Part shown: positions 45,568 through 54,644 of the stretch, one piece after another | Layout: the number at the start of each line of letters is the position of its first letter | Position numbering within the stretch: the first letter of the stretch is position 1 | Assembly (NCBI RefSeq): GCF_019039255.1 | Contig: NZ_CP077062.1 | Span: 2,480,001-2,544,000, forward strand | Reading direction: 5' to 3' | DNA from: Nocardioides panacis | GTDB lineage: Bacteria > Actinomycetota > Actinomycetes > Propionibacteriales > Nocardioidaceae | Length of the DNA: 64,000 nt | The notes under the pieces: model-generated | What the model saw: the letters and a program-made list of their open reading frames with translations, nothing else | Told to the model about the DNA's origin: nothing | The model's database searches: none | Translations under genes and position numbers: made by a program

Positions 45568-45984
45568 TCAGCGGGTCGCCGGGACCCGCGGGGCGAGCAG
45601 GTGCGCGACGGCCTCCGCCAGCTGCAGCGGGTCGATCGGTTGCGGCACGGCGCCGTCGGCCCGGGACCAGGTCGCCAGCCACGCGTCCTGCGGGCGGCCG
45701 GTCAGCACCAGGATCGGCGGGCACCGGTAGATCTCGTCCTTCAGCTGCTTGGCGATGCCCATCCCGCCGGCGGGCACGGCCTCACCGTCGAGGATCGCCA
45801 GGTCGACCGTCCCGGAGTCCATCTGCTGGAGCACGACGGGCAGCGTCGCCACCTCGACGTACTCCGCCTCGGGGAGGTCGGGGTGCGGGCGGCGCCCCAG
45901 GGCCAGGATCACCTGGGAGCGGGTGTGGGCGTCGTCGCTGTAGACGAGGATCTTGAGCGGCGCGGCGGCGGAGGCGTTCGTCAC
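45568..45984 (-). CDS. Degenerate receiver-domain protein
   Basis: The 138-residue product is a single receiver fold without an output domain. The acidic pair (ILVYSDDAHTR), the Asp in VDLAILDGEAVP and the Thr in ILVLTGRPQD are present. The Lys that normally follows beta-5 is replaced: the sequence is VPQPIDP where KPIDP is expected. Phosphorylation may therefore not switch it normally. It sits 10 bp after ctaG and 60 bp before trpD. Its partner is unknown. Confidence 0.82.
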   Translation of the reverse strand: MTNASAAAPLKILVYSDDAHTRSQVILALGRRPHPDLPEAEYVEVATLPVVLQQMDSGTVDLAILDGEAVPAGGMGIAKQLKDEIYRCPPILVLTGRPQDAWLATWSRADGAVPQPIDPLQLAEAVAHLLAPRVPATR

Positions 45985-45994
45985 GCGGGTGACT

Positions 45995-46912
45995 CTACCG
46001 GGACGGGTCGCGGCGGGTGGCCTGCGCCTCGAGTCGGTCGAGCCGGCGGTCCTCGCGCACCGCCTCCCGCATGGACGAGCGCACCCACTGGGTGAACAGC
46101 ACGCCGAGGAAGACCAGGCCCACGAGGTCCCCGGAGGCCCACAGGATGCCGCCGGCGACGTGCTGGTCGGCGGCCGGGTCCGGCAGCCAGGCCATCGGCA
46201 GGGCGTCGTACCAGGAGCCGCCGATCAGGGTGTCCTGACCCATGATCGTCACGCCCAGGAAGGCGTGGAACGGCAGCGTGAGCACGATCAGCAGCAGCCG
46301 GAACGGGTAGCCGACCCGGCCGGGCACCGGGTCCAGGCCGACGAGCGGCCAGAAGAACAGCGACCCGACGAGCACCAGGTGCAGGTGCATCGCCTCGTGC
46401 ACGAACGTCGAGTGCAGGGACGCGTCGTACCAGCCGGAGAAGTACAGCGCCCACGGGCTGATCACGAAGAGCAGGAAGGTCAGCGGCGCGAAGGACAGCA
46501 CCAGGGCCACCCGGGAGTGCAGCACCGCCAGCAACCAGCGGCGGGGCCGCGGCGGCAGGGTGCGCAGCATCAGCGTCACCGGCGCCCCGAGCGCGAGGAA
46601 CAGCGGCACCATCATCGACAGCACCATGTGCTGGACCATGTGCACCGAGAGCAGGGTCGTGTCGTAGGTCCCGAGGCCCGAGGACGTCGCGAAGAACAGC
46701 GCCCCGAGCCCGACCACCACGAAGCTCACGGTCCGCATCACGGCCCAGTGCACGCCGCGCTCGTGGAGCACCCACACCCCGACCAGGTAGAGCCCCGCCG
46801 CCCACACCGTGAGCACGGTCAGCACGGGGTCCAGGGTCCACGCGGTGAAGACCCGTTCGAAGTTGAAGGGGGGCAGTTCCGCCAGGGAACCGGCCTCGGA
46901 GAGCACGACCAC
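45995..46912 (-). CDS. ctaG: Cytochrome c oxidase assembly protein (caa3-type CtaG)
   Basis: The 305-residue membrane protein has about seven hydrophobic segments and His-rich motifs in VHMVQHMVLSMMVPL and HEAMHLHLVLVGSLFFWPL, as in caa3-CtaG proteins, which assist copper-site assembly of the oxidase. The C-terminal tail is basic (EDRRLDRLEAQATRRD). GTG 46912 is preferred, since a longer frame would overlap the divergent ctaE start. It is placed to share the ctaE regulatory gap. The exact start is uncertain by a few residues. Confidence 0.85.
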   Translation of the reverse strand: MVVLSEAGSLAELPPFNFERVFTAWTLDPVLTVLTVWAAGLYLVGVWVLHERGVHWAVMRTVSFVVVGLGALFFATSSGLGTYDTTLLSVHMVQHMVLSMMVPLFLALGAPVTLMLRTLPPRPRRWLLAVLHSRVALVLSFAPLTFLLFVISPWALYFSGWYDASLHSTFVHEAMHLHLVLVGSLFFWPLVGLDPVPGRVGYPFRLLLIVLTLPFHAFLGVTIMGQDTLIGGSWYDALPMAWLPDPAADQHVAGGILWASGDLVGLVFLGVLFTQWVRSSMREAVREDRRLDRLEAQATRRDPSR

Positions 46913-46988
46913 GAGGTCCAGCGTAGGAGTGTGAAGAAGCCGACCCGGAAACAGAGGGGGTCGGGGTGGCACGTGAGGGACGAGCAGA

Positions 46989-46994
46989 CATAAT
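46989..46994 (+). promoter_or_regulatory. -10 box of a probable leaderless ctaE transcript
   Basis: CATAAT at 46989-46994 ends 6 bp before the ctaE GTG (47001), the spacing expected if transcription starts at the start codon itself. No ribosome site precedes the GTG. No clear -35 box is visible. Confidence 0.45.
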
Positions 46995-47000
46995 GAGCCC

Positions 47001-47642
47001 GTGGCCTCAACAGCATCCGCGATACCCGCGTCCCGCCTGCACGGACACCACGACCGGCCGAGCATGGTCAGCGTGGGCACGATCGTCTGGCTCTCCAGCG
47101 AGCTGATGTTCTTCGCAGCTCTCTTCGCGAGCTACTTCACGATCCGCGCGGTCTCCCCCGATGTCTGGGCACAGCAGACCGAGCGGCTCAACGTGCCGTT
47201 CGCGTCCATCAACACCACGGTGCTGGTGCTGTCGTCCCTCACCTGCCAGCTCGGCGTCTTCGCCGCGGAGCGCGGGCAGGTCGGCCGCACCGGCGGGCTG
47301 CTGTCGGTCAAGGGCTGGGGCCTGCGCGAGTGGTTCGTGCTGACCTACGTCATGGGCGCCTTCTTCATCGGCGGCCAGGCGCTGGAGTACACCGCGCTGA
47401 TCCACGAGGGCACCACCATCCCCAACTCGGCGTACGGGTCGGTCTTCTACCTCACCACCGGCTTCCACGGCCTGCACGTCACCGGCGGACTGATCGCCTT
47501 CCTGCTGGTCCTGGGCCGCACCTACATGGCCAAGAAGTTCACTCACGAGCAAGCCGTCAGCGCCATCGTCGTGTCGTACTACTGGCACTTCGTCGACGTC
47601 GTCTGGATCGGCCTGTTCGCGACGATCTACCTGATCCAGTAG
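47001..47642 (+). CDS. ctaE: Cytochrome c oxidase subunit III
   Basis: The 213-residue subunit of the aa3 oxidase has five hydrophobic segments. Motifs are [20 protein letters not shown], with the Glu of the family, the helix pair around [39 protein letters not shown] and the C-terminal [19 protein letters not shown]. It is the first gene of ctaE-qcrC-qcrA-qcrB, the standard actinobacterial order. GTG 47001 is the start. It appears leaderless, with a CATAAT box just upstream. Confidence 0.95.
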   Translation: MASTASAIPASRLHGHHDRPSMVSVGTIVWLSSELMFFAALFASYFTIRAVSPDVWAQQTERLNVPFASINTTVLVLSSLTCQLGVFAAERGQVGRTGGLLSVKGWGLREWFVLTYVMGAFFIGGQALEYTALIHEGTTIPNSAYGSVFYLTTGFHGLHVTGGLIAFLLVLGRTYMAKKFTHEQAVSAIVVSYYWHFVDVVWIGLFATIYLIQ

Positions 47643-47689
47643 CTGCACCCGCACCAGGCAACGACCAGGGACAGAACAAAGGACACCCA

Positions 47690-48535
47690 GTGCGATTCCT
47701 CTCCGCCCGCCTCTCCAGCAAGCGCCGCAGCCCCTTCGCCGGGCTCGTCGTGCTGGTGATGGGCCTGCTGATCACCGGCGGTCTCTACGCCGTCCTCTCC
47801 CCCGCCTCCGCCCAGACCAGCGAGGCCGACCAGTCGACCGTGTCGCAGGGCAAGGCGCTGTTCCTCGTGGGCTGCGCCTCCTGCCACGGCAAGAACGGCG
47901 AGGGCATCGTCACCAAGCGCGGCACGCAGTACGGCCCGCCGCTGGCCGGTGTGGGCGCCGCCGCCGTCGACTTCCAGGTCGGCACCGGCCGGATGCCGAT
48001 GGCGCGTCCCGGCGTCCAGGCGCAGCGCAAGAAGGTCGTCTACACCCCCGAGGAGATCACCGCCCTGGCGGCGTACGTCGCCTCGCTGGGCCCCGGCCCG
48101 GCCATCCCGGACAAGTCGGCCTACGACCCGACCGGTGCGAGCAACGCCGACGTCGTGCGCGGCGGACAGTTCTTCAAGACCAACTGCACCGCCTGCCACA
48201 ACTTCGCTGCCTCCGGCGGCGCCCTGCCGGGCGGCAAGTTCGCGCCGAGCCTCAAGGGCGTCAGCGACAAGCACATCTACGAGGCGATGCTGACCGGCCC
48301 GCAGCAGATGCCGGTGTTCTCCAACGGCGTCGTCACCCCCGACGAGAAGCGGCAGATCATCGCCTACCTGAACAGCATCGAGAACGACCCGAAGTACGGC
48401 GGCGCCTCGCTCGGCGCCCTCGGCCCCGTGAGCGAGGGCCTCACCGCCTGGCTCGTCGGGATCGGCGCCCTCGTCGGGTTCGCCGTCTGGATCGCGTCGC
48501 ACTCCGTGCGGTCGAAGAAGGGAGTCAAGGCGTGA
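47690..48535 (+). CDS. qcrC: Diheme cytochrome c subunit of the bc1 complex
   Basis: The 281-residue product has an N-terminal membrane segment (GLVVLVMGLLITGGLYAVLS) and two cytochrome c domains with heme sites CASCHGKNGEG and CTACHNFAASGG. A C-terminal membrane helix (LTAWLVGIGALVGFAVWIAS) follows. Met ligands are likely in GRMPMARPG and QQMPVFSNG. In actinobacteria this diheme protein links bc1 directly to the aa3 oxidase, so no soluble cytochrome c is needed. GTG 47690 lies behind AAAGGA. The stop overlaps qcrA. Confidence 0.95.
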   Translation: MRFLSARLSSKRRSPFAGLVVLVMGLLITGGLYAVLSPASAQTSEADQSTVSQGKALFLVGCASCHGKNGEGIVTKRGTQYGPPLAGVGAAAVDFQVGTGRMPMARPGVQAQRKKVVYTPEEITALAAYVASLGPGPAIPDKSAYDPTGASNADVVRGGQFFKTNCTACHNFAASGGALPGGKFAPSLKGVSDKHIYEAMLTGPQQMPVFSNGVVTPDEKRQIIAYLNSIENDPKYGGASLGALGPVSEGLTAWLVGIGALVGFAVWIASHSVRSKKGVKA

Positions 48536-49620
48536 GCAGCCACGACCACGAGGGCATCCCGGGCAACGAGCACGCCGTGAGCACCACGGCGTCCTCCACC
48601 CCGGCCGTCCGCGAGGAGCACGCCGACCCGATCGCCGACCCGGGCCTGCACGAGCACCAGCCGCGCCCCACCGACGTCGACGAGAAGGCCGAGAAGCGCG
48701 CCGAGCGCCAGATCGCGACGCTGTTCGGGCTGTCCGCGCTGTTCGCGGTGCTGTTCGTCGTCTCCTACTTCGTCTTCCACATCGGCGAGGACCCGACGAT
48801 CATCGCCGGGTACGGCGCCTCGAACGTCGCGCTCGGCGTCTGCCTCGGCATGTCGCTGCTGCTGATCGGCATCGCGGCCATCCAGTGGGCCCGCAAGCTG
48901 ATGAGCGACGTCGAGATCGTCGAGATGCGGCACCCCGCCGCGTCCAGCGACGAGGACCGCGCCGACGCGATCACTGCCCTCAACCAGGGCATCGACGACT
49001 CCGGCATCGCCCGGCGTCCGCTGATCCGCAACTCCATGCTCGGCGCGCTCGGCATGCTCGGCCTGCCGACCATCGTGCTGCTGCGCGACCTGGGTCCGGC
49101 TCCGGGCGACAAGCTCGCGCACACGGTGTGGGCCAAGGGCATGCGGGTGGTCAACGACGTCGCCGGCACCCCGATCAAGCCCGAGGAGGTCGAGATCGGC
49201 CAGCTGATCAACGGCGAGCCGGCGGTCTTCTACGAGGAGGTCGACGGCGAGCCCAAGTTCGAGGGCGTCACCCTCCAGCAGGCCAAGGCCAAGGCGGCGG
49301 TCATCCTCGTGCGCATGAAGCCCAGCGACATCACTCCGGCCCCCGGCCGTGAGAACTGGGGCGTCGAGGGGATCCTGTGCTACTCCAAGATCTGCACCCA
49401 CGTCGGGTGCCCGATCTCGCTGTGGGAGCAGCAGACACATCACCTGCTCTGTCCCTGTCACCAGTCGACCTTCGACCTGGCTGACAACGCAAAGGTGATC
49501 TTCGGCCCGGCTGCCCGGCCCCTGCCTCAGCTTCCGCTGAAGGTGGACTCTGAGGGCTACCTCGTCGCGCAGCACGACTTCGACGAGCCGGTCGGCCCCA
49601 GCTACTGGGAACGTGGGTGA
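48532..49620 (+). CDS. qcrA: Rieske iron-sulfur subunit of the bc1 complex
   Basis: The 362-residue product has an acidic N-terminal tail, three hydrophobic segments (ATLFGLSALFAVLFVVSYFV, ASNVALGVCLGMSLLLIGI, LGALGMLGLPTIVLL) and a C-terminal Rieske domain. The 2Fe-2S ligands are in CTHVGCPISL and CPCHQSTFDL, with the disulfide cysteines in place. Three helices instead of one is typical of actinobacterial QcrA. It overlaps qcrC by 4 bp (GTGA), and qcrB starts at its end. Confidence 0.95.
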   Translation: MSSHDHEGIPGNEHAVSTTASSTPAVREEHADPIADPGLHEHQPRPTDVDEKAEKRAERQIATLFGLSALFAVLFVVSYFVFHIGEDPTIIAGYGASNVALGVCLGMSLLLIGIAAIQWARKLMSDVEIVEMRHPAASSDEDRADAITALNQGIDDSGIARRPLIRNSMLGALGMLGLPTIVLLRDLGPAPGDKLAHTVWAKGMRVVNDVAGTPIKPEEVEIGQLINGEPAVFYEEVDGEPKFEGVTLQQAKAKAAVILVRMKPSDITPAPGRENWGVEGILCYSKICTHVGCPISLWEQQTHHLLCPCHQSTFDLADNAKVIFGPAARPLPQLPLKVDSEGYLVAQHDFDEPVGPSYWERG

Positions 49621-51404
49621 CAAGGATGAGCACAGCGACCACCAACGGCAAGACGGCGGCCACGCCCTCGAAGCCGAGCAAGGTGGCGGGCGTCGCCACC
49701 TGGATGGACGAGCGGGTCGGCCTGGCCGGCCTCGCGAAGAAGCAGGTCCGGAAGGTCTTCCCCGACCACTGGTCCTTCATGCTCGGCGAGATCGCTCTGT
49801 GGAGCTTCGTCGTGCTGCTGCTGACCGGCACCTTCCTCACGCTCTGGTTCAAGCCGAGCATGGGCGAGGTCGTCTACAACGGCTCCTACGACCAGCTCCG
49901 GGGCGTGTCGATGTCGGAGGCCTACGCCTCCACGATCGACATCTCCTTCGACGTCCGTGGCGGCCTGCTCATGCGGCAGATGCACCACTGGGCCGCGATG
50001 CTCTTCGTCGCCTCGATGCTCGTGCACCTCATGCGGGTGTTCTTCACCGGCGCCTTCCGCAAGCCCCGTGAGCTCAACTGGGTGATCGGCTGCCTGCTGC
50101 TGATGCTCGGCACGCTCGAGGGCTTCACCGGCTACTCGCTGCCCGACGACCTGCTCTCGGGCACCGGCATCCGGGCCGCAGACGGCTTCGTGAAGTCGAT
50201 CCCGGTGGTCGGCACCTACGTCTCGTTCTTCCTGTTCGACGGCGAGTTCCCGGGTGACGCGATCATCTCGCGGCTGTACACCGTGCACGTGCTGCTGATC
50301 CCCGGGGTGCTGCTGGCGCTGATCGGCGCGCACATGCTGCTGCTGGTGTTCCACAAGCACACCCAGTGGCCCGGGCCCGGTCGCACCAACGACAACGTGG
50401 TCGGCTACCCGCTGCTCCCCGTCTACACCGCCAAGGCCGGTGGCTTCTTCTTCATCGTCTTCGGCGTGACGGCGCTGCTGGGTGGTCTGGCGACGCTGAA
50501 CCCGGTGTGGCGCTTCGGTCCCTACGACCCCTCCCAGGTCACCGCGGGCTCCCAGCCCGACTGGTACATGGGCTGGCCGGACGGCGCGCTGCGGATCTTC
50601 CCGGGCATCGAGACGCACCTGTGGGGCTTCACGCTGAGCTGGAACGTCTTCCTGCCGATCATCGTGCTCCCCGGCGTGATGTTCACGATCCTGCTGATGC
50701 TGCCGTTCCTGGAGTCCTGGATCACCGGGGACAAGCGCGAGCACCACCTGCTCCAGCGCCCGCGCAACGCTCCGAACCGGACCGCGACCATGGTCGCCCT
50801 CATGACGTTCTACGGCATCCTCTGGGGCGCCGGCGGCAACGACATCCTGGCGATCAAGTTCCACCTGAACCTCAACGCGATCACCTACTTCAACCGGGTG
50901 GCCGTGTTCGTGGGACCGGTGCTGGCGTTCTGGATCACCCGCCGCTGGTGCATCTCCCTCCAGCGCGCCGACCAGAACCGGTTGCTGCACGGCTACGAGA
51001 CCGGCGTGCTGATGCGCTCCCCCGAGGGTGCGTACGCCGAGAAGCACCTGCCGATCTCCAGCGACGAGGCCTACACGCTCACCGCCCGGGACCGCGACGT
51101 CGTGGTGCCGATGCCGAGCGAGGCCGACGAGAACGGTGTCGCCAACCGCAAGGTCCGGGCCATGCGGCTGCGCTCGCGGCTGTCGAGGTTCTGGGTGGGC
51201 AGCAACATCCAGAAGCCGACCCGCGAGGAGCTCGAGGAGGCCCGGCACCACGCCGAGCACGAGCTGGCCGTCCACGAGGACGGGCACCAGCACCTCACCG
51301 GCGGCGACTACGAGGGTGACTACGAGCTCGACGGCCAGCCCGCCGACGGTCACCAGTTCGACGGCCGGCACGGCATCGAGGGCGAGGAGCTCCGCAAGCA
51401 CTGA
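49617..51404 (+). CDS. qcrB: Cytochrome b subunit of the bc1 complex
   Basis: The 595-residue membrane protein has the heme b ligands in RQMHHWAAMLFVASMLVHLM and IGAHMLLLVFHKHTQ, and the quinol-site motif is PDWYMGWPDG-like (QPDWYMGWPD). The C-terminal 100 residues are hydrophilic and rich in His, Glu and Asp (HHAEHELAVHEDGHQHL), an actinobacterial extension. GTG 49617 overlaps qcrA; ATG 49626 is an equally plausible start. A perfect 13-bp terminator follows, ending the operon. QcrB is the target of drugs such as telacebec in mycobacteria. Confidence 0.95.
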   Translation: MTRMSTATTNGKTAATPSKPSKVAGVATWMDERVGLAGLAKKQVRKVFPDHWSFMLGEIALWSFVVLLLTGTFLTLWFKPSMGEVVYNGSYDQLRGVSMSEAYASTIDISFDVRGGLLMRQMHHWAAMLFVASMLVHLMRVFFTGAFRKPRELNWVIGCLLLMLGTLEGFTGYSLPDDLLSGTGIRAADGFVKSIPVVGTYVSFFLFDGEFPGDAIISRLYTVHVLLIPGVLLALIGAHMLLLVFHKHTQWPGPGRTNDNVVGYPLLPVYTAKAGGFFFIVFGVTALLGGLATLNPVWRFGPYDPSQVTAGSQPDWYMGWPDGALRIFPGIETHLWGFTLSWNVFLPIIVLPGVMFTILLMLPFLESWITGDKREHHLLQRPRNAPNRTATMVALMTFYGILWGAGGNDILAIKFHLNLNAITYFNRVAVFVGPVLAFWITRRWCISLQRADQNRLLHGYETGVLMRSPEGAYAEKHLPISSDEAYTLTARDRDVVVPMPSEADENGVANRKVRAMRLRSRLSRFWVGSNIQKPTREELEEARHHAEHELAVHEDGHQHLTGGDYEGDYELDGQPADGHQFDGRHGIEGEELRKH

Positions 51405-51423
51405 GCGGATCCTCTCCGGTCCT

Positions 51424-51465
51424 CGACGAGGCCCCGTCCCCCTCCGGGTGGGCGGGGCCTCGTCG
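51424..51465 (+). terminator. Terminator of the ctaE-qcrCAB operon
   Basis: Arms CGACGAGGCCCCG (51424-51436) and CGGGGCCTCGTCG (51453-51465) pair perfectly over 13 bp around a 16-nt loop, 20 bp after the qcrB stop. It could also end the convergent gene at 51511. Confidence 0.85.
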
Positions 51466-51510
51466 CGTCCGGGTGGTTGCCCCTGCCGACGCCAGAGGGC
51501 GCCGGCGCGG

Positions 51511-52747
51511 TCAGGGGCGTCCCGAGACGCGAAGCGCCGTACGGCAGGCGTACCAGAGCAACGCAACCAGGAGGAGGTTTCGAGCCACCAGCACCACGAG
51601 TGCTGCGGCTCCCCCCCTCACGACCCACGTGCACCAGCGCCGCGTAGAGCCACGGGTACAACCCGTGTGACAGCAGGGCGACCATGATCAGGGCTCCTGT
51701 CCAGCGGGCCAGAGCACGTCGGGTGGGTCCGACGACGGCGAGACCGGCGATCGCGGTGGGCAGCAGCCACAGCAGGTACTGGGGGCTCAGCACCTTGCTC
51801 GTGCAGAGAAAGCCAGCTGTTGCGGCCAGGCTCGCCCAGACCAGCGCGTCGATGGAGCCCGCGCGTCCGGTCCTGGCCAGCCGGGTCCACAGCACCGCGA
51901 GGAAGACCAGCAACCCCACGGTCAGGATCGTGGAGAGTCCGAGCAGCGCCGGGACACCCGGACCGGTGATCTCGTAGGACTTGGAGGGGGAGAAACGCAC
52001 CTGGTACGACGCCGGGTCGAGGTGTCGGGCCAACATCACCGGGGTCGCGGCGACTGACTCGACCTGCAACCCCCGGTCCGCCTGGTACGCCAGAGGCGAC
52101 CACACGCGGGAGGCGCCGGCCGCCACCAGGGTCACGAGAACTGTCGCGGCTCCTGCGCCGACAAGCACCAGCAGGGACCCCGTGCGTCGACTGGACCGTG
52201 CCAGCAGGGGTGGGACGAGTAGGACCGGCCACAGCTTGATACAGGCCGCCAGCGCGAGCAGGAGTGCGGCCAACCGCGACCGACCGGCCGCGACCAGCAC
52301 GACCATTCCGACGAGCACACCGGGGATCAGGTCGAACCGCACGTAGCTCAGACCGCCCAGGGCCGGGAGCGCCACGAGCCAGGCAGCGACGGCGGTACGC
52401 CGCTGTGGCAGCGCCTGGCGTTGCAGCAGCGCCGTGAAGGCCGCGTCGACCGCGAGCAGCACGACGACGAAGAGGAATCCGTAGGACCAAGGCGCGTGCA
52501 ACACCAGCGAGAGACGCCAGGGCAGGGCAACCACGGCGACGGCCGGGAGCGGGTACTCCGGCATCGTCCGCACCAGTCCGACCTCGCCCAGGTGGCGCAG
52601 GCTTGCCGAGAAGTAGCCCACGTCGCCGAGGACGTCCCGCTCGGGGCCGAAGATCAGGGCCAGCGCGGCGACGCGGGTCAGCATCCAGACCAGCGCCAAC
52701 CTGGCACTCGACGTCCATGGCGCCGCACTCACGTCAGCACCCGACAC
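51511..52747 (-). CDS. DUF2029/GT87-like membrane glycosyltransferase, frameshifted
   Basis: The product has ten or more hydrophobic segments and the motif MPEYPLPAVAVVALPWRLS near the N-terminus, followed by LPALGGLSYVRFDLIPGVLV and LLALAACIKLWPVLLVPPLL, as in polyprenol-phosphate-mannose transferases. The frame breaks near the end at seven C (51611-51617). Removing one gives GREGGAAALVVLVARNLLLV and a stop at 51511, so the last helix is restored (about 411 residues). GTG 52747 has GGGGGAG before it. A mannosyltransferase role in lipoglycan synthesis is plausible. Codon use is less GC-rich than neighbours. Confidence 0.8.
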
Positions 52748-52826
52748 CTGCACTCCCCCATGATCCGGCGTCCGCCGCTGACTGTCAGCGGAACCGGGCA
52801 TCGGGACGGGCCTGGACCGGCCCGGG

Positions 52827-54074
52827 TCAGCTCAGGGCCGAGCCCTGCTTCCAGGCGGAGAACGAGTCGTTCCAGTCTCCGTAGCCGTTGTCGAGCGTCA
52901 TCGGCCGGTCGGTGCCGGTGTACTCCACGACGTCCCCGCGCTTGCTGATGTCGTAGATCCACTTCGCGTTCGCGGTGCTCATGCCGGTGCAGCCGTGGCT
53001 CACGTTGGAGTTGCCCTGCGAGGCCACGGACCACGGGGCGGCGTGCAGGAACTCGCCGCTGTAGGTGACCCGCATGGCGTACTCGACGTCGTCGATGTCG
53101 TAGGCGTCCGGGCTGTTGCGGTTGATCCCGACGGTCTCGGAGTTCATCCGCTTGTGCCGGAACTTCTCGATGATCACCTTGACGCCGGAGCGGGTGGTGA
53201 ACCCGGGCTTGCCGGTGGTGATCGGGATGGTCCTGGCGAGCTTGCCGTTGACGAAGGTCTTCATCTCGTGGGTCTGCGCGTTGACCTTGCTGATCACCGC
53301 GTCACCGACGTGGAAGGTCGAGGTGCGGCTGAGCTGGCCGTAGATGCCGTTGCCGGCCGGGATGCTGTTCACGTCGGCGGTGACGGTCACGTCCGTGCCG
53401 GGCTTCCAGTACGTCGCCGGGCGCCAGTGCACCTCGGAGTCGCTGATCCAGTGCCAGGCACCCTTCTGGTTCGAGGTGTTGGTCACGCTGAGGTGCTTCT
53501 CGATCGCCGACTTGTCGCTCACCGGCACGTCGAAGTGCACGATCACCGGCATGCCCACGCCCACGGTCTCGCCGGCGAGCGGCACGAAGCTCGGGTAGGT
53601 CTGCTGGGCGAGCGACAGCGCCTCGGTGCGGAACGAGGAGTCGTCCGTGGCCTTCAGGCCGTCGGCGTCCACCGCGGTCGCGGCCACGCGGTAGCGGGTG
53701 CCCGGCTCGAGGCGCTGGGTCGAGGTCCAGGTGGTCTTGTCGCCCGAGAGCTCGCCGGCGAGCTGCTTGCCGCCGGCCCTGACGGCCACCTGGTCGAACG
53801 TGCCGTCCCGGGCGGTGAGCGTGACGACCTTGTCCACCTTGACGCCGACCTTGCCGACGTTGCTGGTCACGGTCGCGGCGGACTCGGCCGGCGCCGTCGA
53901 CGACGGGGCCGCAGCGGAAGGTTCTCCCGAGGGGCCGTCGGCGGACGGCGATGCCTGGTCGGCGGAGGTGGCCGTGCAGCCCGCGGCGAGCACGGACACG
54001 GCGAGCAGACCGGCCAGCGCGGCAGCCTGACGGCGTGACCGGGAGCGCAGGACGCCACCGAGACGATCGGACAT
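52827..54074 (-). CDS. L,D-transpeptidase lipoprotein (Ig-like plus YkuD)
   Basis: The enzyme forms 3-3 cross-links in peptidoglycan. The 415-residue product has a lipoprotein signal with lipobox VLAAGC (Cys33), a Ser/Pro/Ala linker and two Ig-like domains (about 75-280). A YkuD catalytic domain ends in SHGCTGMS with Cys362, and a C-terminal tail contains YGDWNDSFSAWKQGS. The layout matches mycobacterial LdtMt2-type enzymes. ATG 54074 lies behind GAGGGGA. It stands alone between the mannosyltransferase-like gene and ctaF. Confidence 0.93.
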   Translation of the reverse strand: MSDRLGGVLRSRSRRQAAALAGLLAVSVLAAGCTATSADQASPSADGPSGEPSAAAPSSTAPAESAATVTSNVGKVGVKVDKVVTLTARDGTFDQVAVRAGGKQLAGELSGDKTTWTSTQRLEPGTRYRVAATAVDADGLKATDDSSFRTEALSLAQQTYPSFVPLAGETVGVGMPVIVHFDVPVSDKSAIEKHLSVTNTSNQKGAWHWISDSEVHWRPATYWKPGTDVTVTADVNSIPAGNGIYGQLSRTSTFHVGDAVISKVNAQTHEMKTFVNGKLARTIPITTGKPGFTTRSGVKVIIEKFRHKRMNSETVGINRNSPDAYDIDDVEYAMRVTYSGEFLHAAPWSVASQGNSNVSHGCTGMSTANAKWIYDISKRGDVVEYTGTDRPMTLDNGYGDWNDSFSAWKQGSALS

Positions 54075-54157
54075 GGGTTCCCCTCGAGATGCGGATGTTC
54101 CCCCCTCAGGGTAACAACCGACCCCCACCAGGACCGACTCCGCACCCGGTGGCCACC

Positions 54158-54174
54158 GTCACGTTGTGGTCACG
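54158..54174. repeat. GTCACG direct repeat upstream of the L,D-transpeptidase
   Basis: GTCACG occurs at 54158-54163 and 54169-54174, an 11-bp period, about one helix turn. It lies 85-100 bp before the transpeptidase start and could be an operator. The spacing differs from the 9-bp GTCACA repeat at 38825. Confidence 0.35.
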
Positions 54175-54212
54175 TCCTGCACCGTGAACCGCCCTCAACC
54201 GGGCAAACCGGA

Positions 54213-54238
54213 ACGCCCGCCGGTGACCCGGCGGGCGT
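54213..54238 (-). terminator. Terminator of the ctaC-ctaD-ctaF operon
   Basis: A perfect 11-bp stem (54213-54223 with 54228-54238) and a TGAC loop lie 8 bp beyond the ctaF stop. No T-run follows. Confidence 0.8.
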
Positions 54239-54245
54239 CCTCGGG

Positions 54246-54644
54246 TCAGTGCGCGTGCTCGCCGACGTAGTACTCGTAGATCCAGCCGCACAGGGCCAGG
54301 GACCCGAGGCCGATGCCCATGATGAACAGCCACCAGGCGCCCATGGCGACGGCGAACACGCACAGGGCGAGCGTCGCGCCGGCCCACAACGGCCACCAGC
54401 TGTACGGCGGGAAGAACCCCAGCTCGCCGGCGCCGTCGGCGATCTCGGCGTCCTGACGGTCCTCGGGCCGCGGCTCCATCTTGGAGGCGTGCACGCCGAG
54501 GTACACCGTCACCAGCAGCGTGAGCAGGAACGTCATGGTCAGCGCCGAGGTGCCCGTCGGGTCACCGGTGATGAACCAGTAGGCCGGCGCGACCAGCACG
54601 AAGAACACGGTGCAGATCCCGAAGATCCAGGTCTCGGCCTTCAT
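54246..54644 (-). CDS. ctaF: Actinobacterial cytochrome c oxidase subunit IV
   Basis: The 132-residue subunit has four hydrophobic segments ([80 protein letters not shown]) and the family motif [15 protein letters not shown]. This subunit is specific to actinobacterial aa3 oxidases. Its ATG overlaps the ctaD stop by 4 bp, so it is the last gene of ctaC-ctaD-ctaF, with a terminator just after. Confidence 0.95.
   Translation of the reverse strand: MKAETWIFGICTVFFVLVAPAYWFITGDPTGTSALTMTFLLTLLVTVYLGVHASKMEPRPEDRQDAEIADGAGELGFFPPYSWWPLWAGATLALCVFAVAMGAWWLFIMGIGLGSLALCGWIYEYYVGEHAH

Noticed and set aside
42929-45730. Apparent 933-residue protein running from the DUF2142 gene through trpD
   Set aside because: After 43844 the frame has no family similarity and runs antisense through trpD. 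It results from the extra G at 43838-43844.
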